Shown here piece after piece: positions 48,060-61,599 of a stretch of 64,000 bases of DNA; position 1 is the first letter of the stretch; every line of letters begins with the position of its first letter. Location of the stretch: the NCBI RefSeq assembly GCF_009870125.1, contig NC_046679.1:15252001-15316000 (forward strand), given 5' to 3'. The position numbers and the translations under genes are program-made. The DNA is from Drosophila pseudoobscura. Its lineage: Eukaryota; Arthropoda; Insecta; Diptera; Drosophilidae. The notes beneath the pieces are model-generated. The model worked only from the letters and a program-made list of their open reading frames with translations, had not been told where the DNA came from and made no database searches.

Positions 48060-48145
48060 AAAGGTGTGACCGTATGTTGTCAGGGTGTCAAAACGAAGCT
48101 ATCGATAGAAGGTGTAAATTAAATTCGTGTGGTTACACTGCCCCA
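48060..48145 (-). promoter_or_regulatory. Housekeeping promoter motifs of snRNP-U1-C (Motif 1 and DRE)
   Basis: AGGTGTGACCG near 48,062 resembles Motif 1, CTATCGATAG near 48,100 is a DRE, and GTGGTTACACTGCC near 48,130 is a second Motif-1-like site. They lie 85-165 bp upstream of the start codon. This set is typical of ubiquitously expressed Drosophila genes. Confidence 0.55.
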
Positions 48146-49260
48146 AAAATATCGGGTAATCCTGATCTACTGTATAATCACCTTCCTGGCCGTTTTATTT
48201 TAAATTTAAAAAAGCAAAAAATGTAAAAGAATGTGAAACTAAGAAAATCCTAACAATCTACCAGAGTCGAAAGGTTTTTAATACGTTTTTTGATTTGAAA
48301 TGAGCCGAATGTTATGTGTTTGCTGTTTTGTTCAATAATTCCTCTTCGTTGATTGCGCAGTGCTTCTATTGATAGTGAACTACAATTGCAAATTTTTAAT
48401 TTTCGCACTCAAATCGTACTTACGTGCATCATTTATTCCAATGGATTGCATTTAAATCATTTTCACTCATTCACTTTTAAAGAATTTATATTTCGATAGT
48501 ATCGATGGCCGAACTGCTTTCTTCAAATCGTTTATTGGCTCTTTTTGCTGTCTTCAAATCTCTATTTTGCACTCTTTGAATCGGGTATGAATCGGTAGAA
48601 ACAATGAGTCCCATTCCATAATTTTAGATTATGTGCATACTTTAATTACAAAGGCCTATACACGCATCATGTCTTCAAATACCAGCAACATTGCGATTGT
48701 TTTTTTGTTGAACTTTTTTGTTCAGCCAAAATACAATAAAAGCAAGGACAACAAACTAGCCAGTCTTGAAATTTTCAATTTCAAATTTAAAATTTATTCA
48801 TCAACGGCCTAAAATGACGTGGGCAGAACTAAGGATTTTAGCTAGCCGGCATTATTCAACGGAATCTTTAAATTGATCAATAGGAACGACTATCCTCTTT
48901 CGTGTTTTTGTTTTTATCTATTTCGCTAAAACCTTTACAGTTAAGTAAAAAATTGGTTCATAAATAAATATAAAATTATGTGGGAATGGTGAATTGTTTC
49001 ATCTAGATAATAATATTCGACGAAATATAAAAATTGATCAATAGGAACGACTATCCTCTTACGTTTTTCTTGTTTGACCATTTTCGCTAAAGCCTCTTTA
49101 TACGCAAAATGCAATAAAAGCAAGTGTTTAAAATAAACCAGTCAATTGGAAATTAGACTCACTAATCGGATAAAATTACTTGGGCATGGCTAAATGTTCT
49201 ATAGAGCTAGTAATATTCCACGGAATATCAAAAACGACGAATATATAAAATAGAACTTGA
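48146..49260. repeat. AT-rich intergenic DNA with diverged ~150-200 bp tandem units
   Basis: The phrase AATTGATCAATAGGAACG with ACTATCCTCT after it occurs at about 48,870 and 49,033. A longer diverged unit (AAAATtAcgTGGGcA... CggAATaT) recurs near 48,826, 48,974 and 49,172. Copies of AATAAAAGCAAG near 48,735 and 49,113 belong to the same pattern. No gene is seen here. Confidence 0.5.
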
Positions 49261-49269
49261 ATTCGGCAG

Positions 49270-49400
49270 TATATTTACGGTATATTTTTAAAATGAGGCG
49301 GTATATTTTGGTATATTTCTGAGGGTCGATAGTGAACTACAATCGAAAAATGTCAATGCGTCGATAGTAATATCGAGGGAAGTGTAGCTCTAGCACCATC
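49270..49400 (+). promoter_or_regulatory. Motif 6 cluster and probable gukh promoter
   Basis: GTATATTT occurs four times between 49,269 and 49,318; the copy at 49307-49318 fits the full Motif 6 consensus KTYRGTATWTTT. ATCGATAG-like sequences follow near 49,325-49,375. The gukh transcript would start between here and about 49,500; I could not fix the base. Confidence 0.4.
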
Positions 49401-50030
49401 CTGGCTCATCGCTAATCGGCTGTTTTTTTTGACCCGGCAAACGAGCAAGACGTGCGCGCGGTTTGTTATCGTTCTTGATTTCGTCCACACCTTTTGAAAG
49501 CTGCGAATGAGCGGGGAACACGCGTACCGGCAATAAAAGCGGCGGCAGCAAAACAGAGTAGAGCCATAAAAGCGTAATTATTACAAAATCGTGTTCGGCG
49601 TGTAAATTGGTTGGTGTTGGTGTCGGGTTTTGTCGGTTCAGGCCACGTTAATGCATAATGCGGTGTAAAGTGCAGAGCATAAACCAGTTCACAGTGTCGC
49701 CCCAAACGCCGGTCCCGGCTTGCTTTCAATTAAACCAGTGCCAGGCAGCAGCAGCAGCGTCGCCCCAAGCGACCAACTAGTTTGTGTGCGTGTGTGAAGC
49801 CAGCAGCCAGCAGCCACAGAAAACGGCCAAAAGTAAAGGAATTTATGCGGCGGCCGAGAGCCGAAAACAGACAACAATAGGTAAAGGAGGAGACGGAATC
49901 TGAAGCTGCAGAGGATTCAAGCCCAGAAGTTGTTTGACCAGTTTCTCTGTCTGTGCCAGTGTGAGTTTGTGTCTCTCTCGCTCTTTGTTTTTTGGCTAAA
50001 AGGCAGACGCAGAGATAGTGTTTGTGTGGT

Positions 50031-50098
50031 ATGAATCTAGTGCCCGATCCGTACGTGAGCAGTGCCCCAAGTCAATGAGGAGGAGGAGCAGCAGCTAG
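50031..50098 (+). promoter_or_regulatory. Overlapping uORFs in the gukh 5' leader
   Basis: ATG at 50031 opens 15 codons to TGA at 50076. A second uORF, ATG at 50075, overlaps that stop (ATGA) and encodes MRRRSSS, ending at 50098, 35 bases before the gukh start. Another short uORF begins near 49,844. They could lower or condition gukh translation. Confidence 0.45.
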
Positions 50099-50133
50099 TG
50101 AAGCCAGCATCCAAGCAGCCAAGCAGCCAAGAG

Positions 50134-50782
50134 ATGCCCTTTGTACAGCGCGTGGTGCAACCCGTAAATGTGGCCCAGGCGACGGCCGCCAGCCTTGGAC
50201 ATGCCTCCACCCGCTTCCACTGTGCGCCCGGCAAGTGCAAAAACAACAACTGCATCAACAAGCAGTCGCCAGAGGCGGGAACGGATGTCGCCGACTGCCG
50301 GGCCACCTCGCCCACCTCGCCCTCGCTGACCAGAGTCCTGGTGCATGTGAACGGGGATGGGGAGGACGGAGCCGGTCAGCCCCACCCACCAGCGGCCCTG
50401 CCCATGAAGAAGCTGAAGCAGCACGTCGAATTCCTCTCGACCTCGCCGACGCACGGCCCGAGTCGTGCCTCCCAGTCGTTGCCCAATTCGCGGCACCCCA
50501 GCCAGCAGCGTCCGGCGATGGCGCGGAACGCCAGCGCCCCACATTCACCCACCGCCGGCTCCTCGAAAGTCGTCTCCGGCCACGAGTTCGACTCCATCAG
50601 CAACATCACCCTGAGCAATGCCCTGCGGCAGCTGGCCAGCCTGGTGCTCATCGCCAGCGACATCTTCGACGATCTGCAGCGGGACCTGCAGTCGGTGGGC
50701 GAGCGGGCCGGGCGGGTCCAGCGCAAGATAGCGGCCGTGGAGCGGCGCGTCTGTGCCTACGATCCGAAAATGGTCACAGTTC
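50134..50782 (+). CDS. gukh: gukh (GUK-holder, NHS family), first coding exon; gene continues beyond the window
   Basis: The start ATG at 50134 gives MPFVQRVVQPVNV, matching the MPF-x2-R-x-V-x-P opening of vertebrate NHS. The exon encodes 216 residues and ends in phase 1 at GTAAGT (50783). Residues about 20-150 are disordered Pro/Ser-rich linker with a Cys/Asn/Lys patch (APGKCKNNNCINK). Residues about 152-216 form the WAVE-homology domain: SNITLSNALRQLASL, then DIFDDLQRDLQSV and RRVCAYDPKMVTV, a predicted helical segment used by NHS proteins to join WAVE-type actin-regulatory complexes. Fly Gukh binds Discs-large and Scribble at synapses through its C-terminus, which is not in this window. 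The GC-rich coding body contrasts with the flanks. The frame is open upstream to 50062 but lacks an earlier ATG. Confidence 0.88.
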
Positions 50783-51051
50783 GTAAGTACCTTTGAATGA
50801 TCCAATAAACCTCTAGAAGTATTCTTTAATTAAACGAATATAATGTGTGAATATCCACATTCCCATTCATTGCTTTGATGATTGAGCAGGGGAGCAGCAG
50901 GGCTCGGGGGGGGAGGGAATGGCAAAGTCAAGTGCGTTATCAAAGGCGTGCTTATCTTTTGTCATCTCTCGCTCTCTCTCTCTCTCCCTCCCCTCTGCTT
51001 GCGCTCTGCATGCGCGACGGTGCTGCGGCTTCTGTGTGTGGGTGGCGGCCA

Positions 51052-51078
51052 GGCGGCGGCGGCGGCGGCGGCGGCGGC
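51052..51078. repeat. (GGC)n trinucleotide repeat
   Basis: Nine tandem GGC units, 270 bp after the gukh exon donor. Confidence 0.9.
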
Positions 51079-54000
51079 ATGAAACGTGCTGAAATCTTAT
51101 CTGCTTTCGCAAAAACACAGTCGCGGGAATCGGGAATTCAATTTGCACGCAGGCACAAAGAAGACGCGAGAAGAGAAGAGAGAACGAAGAGGAAAGATGA
51201 GACAAAGGCGAAGCTTTAATTACCCTACAAAATACCCCTAATAGAGGAGTGTGTACCCTACCCGTATGTATGCATATATAAAGTGTGATTCTTGATTAAA
51301 TATTAAATATGTGTTTTTATTCTGTAAGAGTACATGGCTATTTCATACTCTGAGGAAAATAAAGTCTAGTTCAAACTCCTATTCGGAATACCCTGCCACC
51401 CCAAAGGGTACACCCTCAAAGAGGCCTCTAGGGAGTACCGACGGTTTACGTGGAAATTAACACCTTGTTTATTTTGTCGCCTCCTCCGCTTTGTTCCCCC
51501 ATTTGTGGATAGAGATGGCCAGCTCTGGTCTCCCTCCATGGCCTCTGCTCACACAATTAGTTCCTTCGACCAGCTCCGACTTCTACAATTACAGCGGAGC
51601 CGAGCAGAGCAGAGCAGAGATAAGCGGAGTCTCGAGTCGTTTGGCTTATTGTTTTCGCGACCTTGTGTTAAATTGTGGCCAACACGAATGGCCGTTTGTG
51701 GGGCAGGTGCTTACCCCACCGCCCCCCCTTCATAGTGATTTGTGTGGCACAACAGCAACAGGTTATACAGTGGCTGTCAAACTGTGCTGTGAACCCAATT
51801 TCTGTTCTCCATTTTTGTGTGGGCACAGCACTTTATCGTTTTTCGCTGGCAAATCCAAAAAATGTATTTTTTCGCTTGAAAATTGTCAATAATTTCATGA
51901 AAATCTCGACGCCCGACTGGCCCGACGCTGACTGCAGCAATATTCCTTTTGTATTTTGTTGTTGTTGTTGTTGCATGAGGAGTGGCGTGGTGTGCCGTTG
52001 GCCCATCCATTGTCAGCTGTCATTTTGCAAGAGCTCACTTTGCTTACTCTTCCCCCGCCCCTCGCCATAGCCCTCTGGGTGCTTGTCAGCTGCCCAAGAC
52101 ACAGGGACAGCTGCCTTTGCCTCTGACTCTGACTGTGTGCCACAAAATGTCGCACTAATTGCTCAGGTATTGAAGCTCGATAAAGAGCAAGAACACAAAG
52201 AGGGGCTGGCTACATCGGAGGTTGTTAATTTTGCAAACGGCAATGGCACTTCCATCCCCTCTCCTCTCCTCTCCTCTCCATCCCACCTGTGTGCTCTAGT
52301 CATTAATGTGGCCATATTAGAAATGCCATTACATCGCGCCATTTGTGGCAAATGTTAACTACCACTCCACTACCACCATGCAACTGCCGCTCCGAAAAAG
52401 GGGGCTGCCAGTGGTTGTGGCAGGAGAGCAGCCATGCGTGAGACACAGCCGGTCGGTCGCTGGCTCCTGCAATTCTTTCCGCAGAAAGCGCTGGCTGTTC
52501 CCGTTGGCTGCCTCTCTACCTAACTAGCCATCAATCGATCTGCCATATTGCCGCGGCAACATGTTGCAGTGGCAGCTATCTGCTACGTGACTGGACTGAT
52601 CAAGCAACAGCGAATGCTTAGGCGCAGCGGGCGCTTTTGGCACAGCACTTTGAAAAGGGCCGCCGCCTCTCCTGGTTGTACTTAGAATACAGATACTTTG
52701 AAACAGTATTACGCGTTTGTGTCTGCCACATGTGGCAGCGTGGGCATCAAACACTCACACATGCTCAAAGGCTTTGCAGGAAACAAAAATTTGTAATTAC
52801 AGCCACAGTGGGGCATAAATAACGCGCGCCGTACAAAAGATGGAGAGAGAGGGAGAGACCGAAAGACCAAAAGACCGAAAGAGATATGGCCCGCATCCGA
52901 ACACCGAACACCGAGCACCGAGCACACAACAGCCACGAAAACCTGTTCCCACCTGCAACATTTAGCTGCCATTGCGTGTGTGTCTGCACGTGTGTGTGTG
53001 TGTGTGTGTGTGCTGCCACAAAACTAAACAAACAAGCCAACGAAAAATAAAACCAGCAATGAAAATGCCCGGCCAAAAAAAGAAAGATACATACAAGCAT
53101 ACCAGAAAAGAAACAGATACAGAGTGCGTTTTCTGTCTGCCGGTCCGTATCCGTATCTGTATCTGTATCTAGATACTGTCTGCGCCTGTGTTTGTATCTC
53201 TGGGTCTCTCTTTTTGTCTTAAACGCATTATTTTTCAAGTGCGCTGATGAGCATTTGATTGTTGCAGCCCAAAGTTTGCCCAGGGGCCCCCCCCTTTTTT
53301 TTGTTGTTTTGGTTTTGGGGCCAATCCACTTCAGTTCATCTCGGTTCGGTTCGGTTCGGTTCGCTTCATCCTCTGACTGGAATTCTTGCTGGCTTTTTGT
53401 TGTTGTTTTGTTTATTTTCCCAACATTTTTCTCTCACTTGAAGCGCAAAACCAAATTGTAAACCAACCAAAGGCAAAAGACCCGCCAGATACAGAGATGC
53501 AGATAAATAGACGCGCCTGTCATCGTCTGGGCGTAAACAACCAAGGAGGAGAACGGATACCGGTCCTGGTCCTGGTCCTGGTCCAGGCTTGGAATCTGAG
53601 AGTTTTAGTGGAGGAAGGGCTTAGGGAAATGCTAGGAAAAGAGAGGGAGGGAGACGGGGAGGAGAAGATTGCTTCCAATAGGAAATTATTCGTATAATTT
53701 ATTGTATAAGTTGCCCATAAGCGAACGGCTACAGAGAACCATTCGGCACTACAATTTTGGGATTAAATTGATGGAACTGCAGGATTAACTAATGATAGAC
53801 AGTCTTCTTCCTCAGTCTTCTTATGGAAACTACTTGCCACATCCGCAGTTATTTTCAACTCGTTGCACAGCCAAACCTAAACCGGGCCCTGGCTTATACA
53901 ATATTTACTCTGTGACTCTCTGTGTATCTCTGCCTTTTAGATAATACTTACGTACTTTTGAGGCAGCTTGTTTTCCTCCACTGAGGCTGGTGTTTACCCA

Positions 54001-57000
54001 ACTTGGTGCTACACTTGCAGCAGCCGCAGCAGCAGCCACTTAAGGCCACAAGTTCAACGGCAACGGAGCAGAAGGCGAGGGAGAGGGATACGGGGAGGGA
54101 GAGGAGAAGATTGCTTGTTGCGTGCCGCTCCTCGCGACTGGAATCTGCAGATTGATTGCCGATCGTGGTCGGGCTGCAGCTCAGGCCGCATTTTTACACG
54201 TTTTCGCTAGCCGGGCGCAGAGAACCAAAACCAAATGGCCAATATAAATGGAGTCCAAGTCAAAGTGGCCCGCATCGCCGGGGCTTTGATGAATTTCTAG
54301 GCAACCGCAAGAGCAGCAGCAGCGCAGCAGCAGGAGAAGCAGCAACAAGAAGAACGACAACCGCAGTCAGAACAACGCACCTTTTCAGTCATTGAACTTT
54401 AAGCTATGCGTCCCCCGACTCCACTCCACTCCCCACCCCACTCCGCCCCACTCCACCTCTCCACCATTCACAGAGAGGCAGCCCCATCGATAGGTTGGGA
54501 GATCGAAGACAGAACGATTCGATCGCGCTGCTGTTTCGTTCGGATTTCAGGCGCTGCGCTTTTCAATTTCGTAAACCAAAGAATAAAGAATGAGAGAACT
54601 TTAAAATTGATGTGTCTGTCTGTCTGGCTGTCTATCTGTCTGTCTGTCTGTCGCTGGCCTTTGTCTGTTTACCTTTCAAGCTGCCCCTGCCTCAGTGGTA
54701 AGGGGGGAGGGGGGCTAACCGTTTGATAGTGTCGCATGGGATCCTATTCGTGCTGCCTTGATTAATGGCACTTCCAGGCCATTGAGGGGTTCTCTAGGAA
54801 CTGCCTAAGAGCCTGTCGTAAACACCTTTTGGAGACGCTGCACCCGCATTAACCATTTAAGAGCCTCGCCAAGAGGCCACGCAACCAAGCTGCCACTTGT
54901 GGCATCCCGCTGGACTTTCTAATCTGTTTCTTCGCTTCTATTTGCCTGAGAATGCGGCAGCGAGAAAGAGAATGTGCTGCCCCAGGGCCAGTGGAAATTT
55001 AATGGCATTTCAATTAAATGCCTGACGAAACGTGTTTCTTCAGCAGGAGACACAGGACACCAGGCCGGGAGGAGGAAAGGTAGAGCCCAACACGTGGGCG
55101 TTTAGGGAAAGCACTGCGAAAATTGTGCGTTGGAATTTCCATTGGTAAAACTACAATAAAACACAGGGACAGAAACAGACAGAGCCTCGTATCCGTCTGG
55201 CCGGGGTAGCATGCGATTTCAGTTTATAGATTCGTTCCACAAACCTGTACCACACGTACAACACACAGCATCATGCCGCAGGTAAACAGCGTCACTAATC
55301 AAGCCAGCTACGCGAGCCCAGGGGCAGGGCGGAGCAGCGAGGAAACAGCCTGGGAAGCCAGCAACCAGAGACCATTACCTTGCATTACCATTGGAATTTC
55401 TCACAGAATTTTCAGCCTCTCCTGCCCCGAGATCTCCGTCTCCGTCTCGGGTTCGAACTTGTTTCTGGGAATTCTCTGCTGCCCAGCGAGAACTTCAAGT
55501 GCTTTTCCCTCTTCGTTTTGGGGAAGCTTTAAGGCTTCAAGGGTCCCAGAGACAGAGGCATTGCATAAACGCATGGCACACATGAGGCACGGCAGAGGAG
55601 AAATCCCAAATGGAAACACTTTGTCGCCCCACTGCGGCGTTTCATAATGCAGTCTTAATGTCCCTTCGTCTGACTGTCTGACTGTCTCACCTGGAAGTCC
55701 TCTTCCTATGTACCTTCCTTCCTCCCCGTCTCTCTGTCTCTTTTACTGCCTGTCTGTGCTGATTTCCGGACGACTGATTGCAACAGCAGCACCGGCAACT
55801 TGTGTTTCATTTTTCACTCTCATTCATCAGGCAAACATCACGCAATGCCGGGCGACAGATGAGCCAAGAGACTCGCCTCGCCTCGCTCCTGACCCTGTCC
55901 CTTATCCTTCGTCCTGTTCCTTTGCCGGCTCCGCTCCTGCCTCGTCTGCCCAGGTAAAGTATTCGCTCCGGCCATTGTAAACCGCAGAGACACAGACAGA
56001 CACTGTAAATGGTGCTGCCAAAATGTACGCCGCTCTATGTGGCATGCAACCCGTTCAACCCCTAGCGCGCTGCATTCATAATTTACCTCTGTCGAGGAGG
56101 GTCTCACCTGGATGGAGGACGCGTCAGTGCGAAAATTGCTTTGTTTGTGGCATAAAAACAAGTTTTCCCTTACCAAAATATGCCCCCCCCCCCCCCGCGG
56201 GTGTCACGAGGGGAGGCCCTGGGAGGCAACGAGAGGCACAGCTGATGCGCTCTGATCATATCTCGTAGCTCATGTCACATGCAAATTAATCACAAAGGCC
56301 CCTGTACCCCGATCCTGGGGTGCGGCACAGGCCGTAATTGCATGGGAATTAATCCCCGAATTGATTCGAAGACAGGGAGCAGCAGAGGCAGCAGCTGCCT
56401 CTGGCGATAGGCGATAGACGATAGACGGTAGGGGCAACCTTGCCAATGCCGTTCAGCAACTAGATTTGATGGTCTACTATTTATGATATAATGGTCTAGG
56501 CTTTCGTTTTTAGATATCTTATCAAGCGAGTACGTACTCGTATCACATGTTTACACCGCCCCCCCGCCTTCTGATAGGGATTCCAAGGTGTGTTCGTGGC
56601 ATGAGTGTGGCAATACCAGGCACTAGACTAGTAGGGGGCTCTGAATGAAAACCATAAATGGGGGGAACTTAAAGCGATCTTAGGGATCAGCGATGGGCAC
56701 GCTTTTTCAATTTGGAAGTCGTTGAACACACCAATAGCGACTCTCCAGTGGAGGATTTATTTAGTTTTTTGTCAAGCACACGACATAAATTTTGTTGTTG
56801 CACTTTTTCGCTTGTGCATCGGGGAAGGGAAGAGAACAAGGAAGGAGGTACTTTTGTAACACATTCCCATCCCTTAGGGGGTGACTCCTGTTACATATGT
56901 TGCCACCTCTCCTCCATACATAAACCTCCTTCACCCCTTGCTTGTTCCACCACCTGGCTTCAATCCATCGTATTCTTCTGTCTTCTATCCCTAACAGACG

Positions 57001-60000
57001 ACGAAACGCACCCAACAATCGCGTGATCTCTTCGCTCGTATCTTTTATTCATTGTTTGTCGTAATTATAACTGAAGTTGCGGCATTTACCCTGACTAAAC
57101 GATGCAACAGAAGCGGCAGCAGCAGCAGAAGTTCCCGCCTCGCAACTCATTAGATACAAAACACGTTGCTCTGATTGCCCCTCCCCTCCCGCCCTGCCGG
57201 CTGTGTGCTCTTTTCAGATACTCTTTTTGTTCATTCTTCCCAGGGCTTTTGCCTCTTTCTCTTCTGTGGAGCATGTTTTTTTTTTTGGGAGGTGGCAGAG
57301 GCAGCTTGAGTGACATCATTTTTGGATGTTTATCTCTTCGTGTTGAACAACTGTAGCACATGCGGCACATGGGGCACGGCACCAACTAAATCCTTTGCCG
57401 TAGGAATAATCTCTGGATTTCAGGTCAAGATTTAGGATTTTTCCCAATTTAGTTTGCAGGAAAATGAATATAAAAGGGGAACACATATCCCTCTGCAGAT
57501 TAGCCCGCACTTTGACCCATTTCTGGGATAGAATGTTGGAGTTTTTGGACAACTTGTTGCTTCTAAAGCCTCGGAGGGCTCTGCCTGCTTTCACTTGATT
57601 TGCATATAGACAAAGCACTGCGCTGCAACGGTACAATATCATTTTCCATTATCCGAGAAAAACCTGAAAGACAGCCAGAGAGAATCTCTCTCTTTCTCGC
57701 TCTACCCCTGGCTCTGTCTCTGTCTCTGTTTCTGGCGGTTGGAAGCCTGAAACTTGCGCAAGACAAGAGCCTCTTATGCAGCCGCCGTCGCCGTCGCCGT
57801 CGCCTTCGCCTCGTAATGGCCAATTAAGCCGCGTCATGCCGTCAACCAGTCAGTCAACCCAGAGAGTCATTCAGTCATTCAGTCATCCAGTCATCCAGTC
57901 AGGCCATACCATCCCAGCCAGTAGGAGTCCATAGATGTTGCATTTTGATCGGCTTAAGCGGGGCATGGAGCCCGCCATATGGGTGGTGGCAGAGTGCGTG
58001 GGTAGCTCTCTCTCTCGCTGTCATGGCTGCCCCATTTGGGATCAGGAGTGGGAGGCCACGCAGTGCGACTTAGTGGTAAGCCTTCCCCCCAAAAAAAGGG
58101 CAGCCGAATAAAAAGTGGAAGAAAGAGTTGCCAGACGGCAGGTGAATGCGTAGCCGCGGGCTTTGGGCTGTGGGTGTGAGGGCACGGAAGCTGGTGGAAC
58201 CCGCTCAGCCGTGGCATGCCCCCCTCCCGTACGCACATGTGTGCCTTTGTGAGGCATGCCCCTGGCCCTGTGGGCTATCATTTACGCTAAACGCACACTG
58301 AAAGCGGTAATTAGATTGTCTATGCCCCGAAAATCCAGTCGGCCACTTGAGATGGAATAGGAAACAGAACCCAGCAGTCGCAGCAGTCGCAGGAGCAGCA
58401 GCTGGAGGCTCACTTAGGGCTTAGGGGCGGGCGGTGCAGTCCATTAGGGGTAGGAACTGAATGTGTTTTTAGAGTCGCTTTAATACGCTTAAGCCGAAAA
58501 CCAGATAGAGATACGGATATAAAAACAGGCCGAGCTGAGCTACGAAAAACATAGATACTTGCCCGAGTACCACGTTCCACGTACCACGTACCACGTACCA
58601 CACGTGGCAGTAGGCCTCACAGATGTGCCCAGAGCGAGAGAGAACCGAGAGATGAGATCTCTTTTGATACAGTTTTTGTGTAATGGAGGGCATATGTTGC
58701 GGTTTCTGCCACAATTCCAGCTAATTCCAAGGTAAAGGTTCCACAAAAGCGATTAAAAACCCGAAAGCTCTGCCAGATTGGAATCTATAGACAAATGGCA
58801 AACCAAACGAGATCTGGCTCTGGTTTCTCGCTCTGTCTCTGACTCCACAACGATGATGGCGTCGGGCCACCAAAGATGCCGACTCTCAGATATTGGCTAC
58901 ATTGTGAGGCCCACAGATACACAGATACAATCCCATCACGCAGTTGAAAGCCACAGAAAAAAGCTCCAGCTCCAGCTACAGCTCCAGAGTTGAAATCGTG
59001 TTTTTTTTTTGGTGGGATTCCACAGATCTCTGCCTCTGTCGCTGTCGCTGTCTCTGCCTTGACTCTCGTCTGCGGTGTAGGACCAGAAGTTCAGCACGAA
59101 ATGCAATTACAATGCCCTGACATTAGGGCAAATCGAAAAAGGGGCAGGCAACCGAGGCGGGGGCCGGATAGAGTTCGACAGAGAGAGAGAGTCAGAGAGT
59201 CAGAGTCAGAGCCACAGCCAGAGCCAGATAGGAGTCGGTTAGCCGCATTTTTGTGACGCTTAGCCAAGCCCAGACTCCGCGCAGAATAGGGAATCGTAGC
59301 CGTAGCCGGAGTCGGAGTCGGTGGGCGGAGGGGGAGCCATGATTACAATGCCGCCCAAGCGGAAGAGACGTAAATTATGTTATAATCCAAACCGGCGACG
59401 GATATGGCGCTGAGAGATAGTCTCTGGGGGGACGGGGACCTCAAGCGAGCAATCGGAATGTGAAAGATTGTTTATGTAAAAGACTTTTGCTGTTTCTTTT
59501 TTTTATTTTTGGAGCTGTACAAGTTGTATATACAATGAGAAAGGATACTTTTTGAGGAGATATTCGAATGTTATATACCCTAAAGGAAGGGATAGTTAAT
59601 TATCTTTTGTTCCATTCAATTATACGCCTGGCATTCCACTATAGTTTCCCATTTTATAGATGTAAAAACTTTAACCTGAACATCATGATGTAATCCTGGT
59701 CATGCACAGGACATGTATCTGAGTAGTTGAGAGCAAGCACGTGGTCTAAGCATTCCCTAAAAGAAGTGGTGGTGCTTCATAGGCTGAACTTCAAGTTCTA
59801 CTCCACGTTATGCACACGGCATGTATTTTGTTTTGGCATTTTTGAGCTATTTCCTTCTCTCTTCCCTGCTGGATCAACATTCAGTCATTCCATTGAATCT
59901 GTAATCTCCTCTGCGAATGTCTGCACAGAATTTGAATCTGTTGCTCTCTTTATTTACCTCCAACCCGAAATGCCGCAACCCCGAAACGGGAACCCAAACC

Positions 60001-61599
60001 GGAACCCCTTGGGCATGCCATCCATCAATTGGGTCAAACTCTGATTCCCCTTTTGTTTAATTTTTCTCCAGTAGTCAATGAGCCGTGACGCGGATGCGGA
60101 CGCGAATGCGATTGCGGAAACAAATCGAAAAGCATTGCAATTGCTCTCCTTTCCCTTTCCCTTTCCCTGTTTTACTCGACGAGCACTGGGTCACGGGAGC
60201 AGCTGTGTGGCTATGCGGCCTTTTGGGTGGTGGATGGCTGCAACCGGTACTTAAAGTGTCATCAAATGGATTCGCATCGGGAGGAAATGCCGCATAATTG
60301 TTTAACAATGCAACAAAACACAATAATCAACGTTGTACAACCCTCGCTCGAGGGCTCAAGTGCTTTTGGGCCCTAATTCTGTTGTTAGGCATCGAACATT
60401 GAATATTGTTTGGTGGCATTTCCCCCCCCTCGATTTCTTTTCGAACATCCGGCGAGTGACGGGTGACGAGTGGCGCTTGCAGCAGCCTTTGTGGCAACTG
60501 TCACACAACCGGAAATGCAACCTGGCGTTTGAATTCCAATTCGAACCGTGGACAATGCCATTTTAATGAGGCAGTTTAGCCTCCATTTAGGGGCTAGACA
60601 GAAAGAGAAAGGCGAGTCGCGGCGGGGCGGGGCGTGGCGGGGCACACACATTGTGCGTGCGTTGCATTAATGAAATCATAAAACGTTTCGCCGGGGAGGG
60701 GCGGGCTAGGCAGAGCGCCAAAGATCAGCAAAAAGTTCACGGCTCCGGCTTTAATGAGCACACTGACCCAATTCCTACGATATGCGATGTGTGGTGTGGC
60801 TTCTGCATTGTTTTGCAATTGCCAGCGAGAGGGCAAAGTCCGACAGGGAGGCATCCAGATGGGGAGATGGGGAGTTCAATAAACTTGCCCCCTCCCCGGG
60901 CCCAGGCAGCTGTCGTTGCGCCTCAGAGAAGAGCAATCTGGGCTCCGCCTGCTCTGCTTGTTTGTCGCTTTGTTTTTTACACAAAATGCATTTCACATTC
61001 ACAACAAATAAATAAATAAACTCCCCAACGCTCAAAACATTGTCAAAAAAAGCCGAAGAGAAAGGGAAAGATCTGGGGGCGGCGTTTGAAAGTGTAAATG
61101 AATTTGTTCTTAATTATTATGGGGACTTTTGTGGAGCAGCAGCCGAGTATCTGCGAGATTCGTTGGCATTGATTTACAGTCGAAATTTTCAAAAAAGGGG
61201 CGCCCCAAAGGCTTTTCGCTCCACATCTCTCTCTCCTCTCGCCTCTTGGAGCAGCATGATTTGCTTTTATGTGGCGGCAAAAATTGTGAAGAAAATGGAA
61301 GAGAGCGAGAGGAGTGGAAAAAACATGTTGGAAATTAGTTTCTTGAGTTATCTAACGCCCTGGGAAAATGTGTGTTGTGTGCTGTCTTTGGCTTTGATGG
61401 TCCCTTCCCTCCCCTCCCGTCCCGTCCGTCTCTCTGCACAATGGTAAATGATGGATTTCGGTGGATTTCCAACGAGCAACGTGTGAACAAGACAAGAAAT
61501 TTGAGACTTTTTCTTATGATTGCTCGTCGAGGGAATTACTTGGGCAATTTCGACACTTAACGAATGGTCAGACTTAGTTTTTAAGCATATAATTGCCGG

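Noticed and set aside
50095..50805. Antisense and alternate frames over the gukh exon, up to 183 codons
   Set aside because: Shadows of the GC-rich gukh coding frame, which carries the conserved NHS motifs.
55273..55647. 124-codon frame starting ATGCCGCAG followed by GTAAAC, considered as an alternative gukh first exon
   Set aside because: The possible donor after ATGCCGCAG is in phase 0, while the known first exon leaves in phase 1; the remainder shows no domain.
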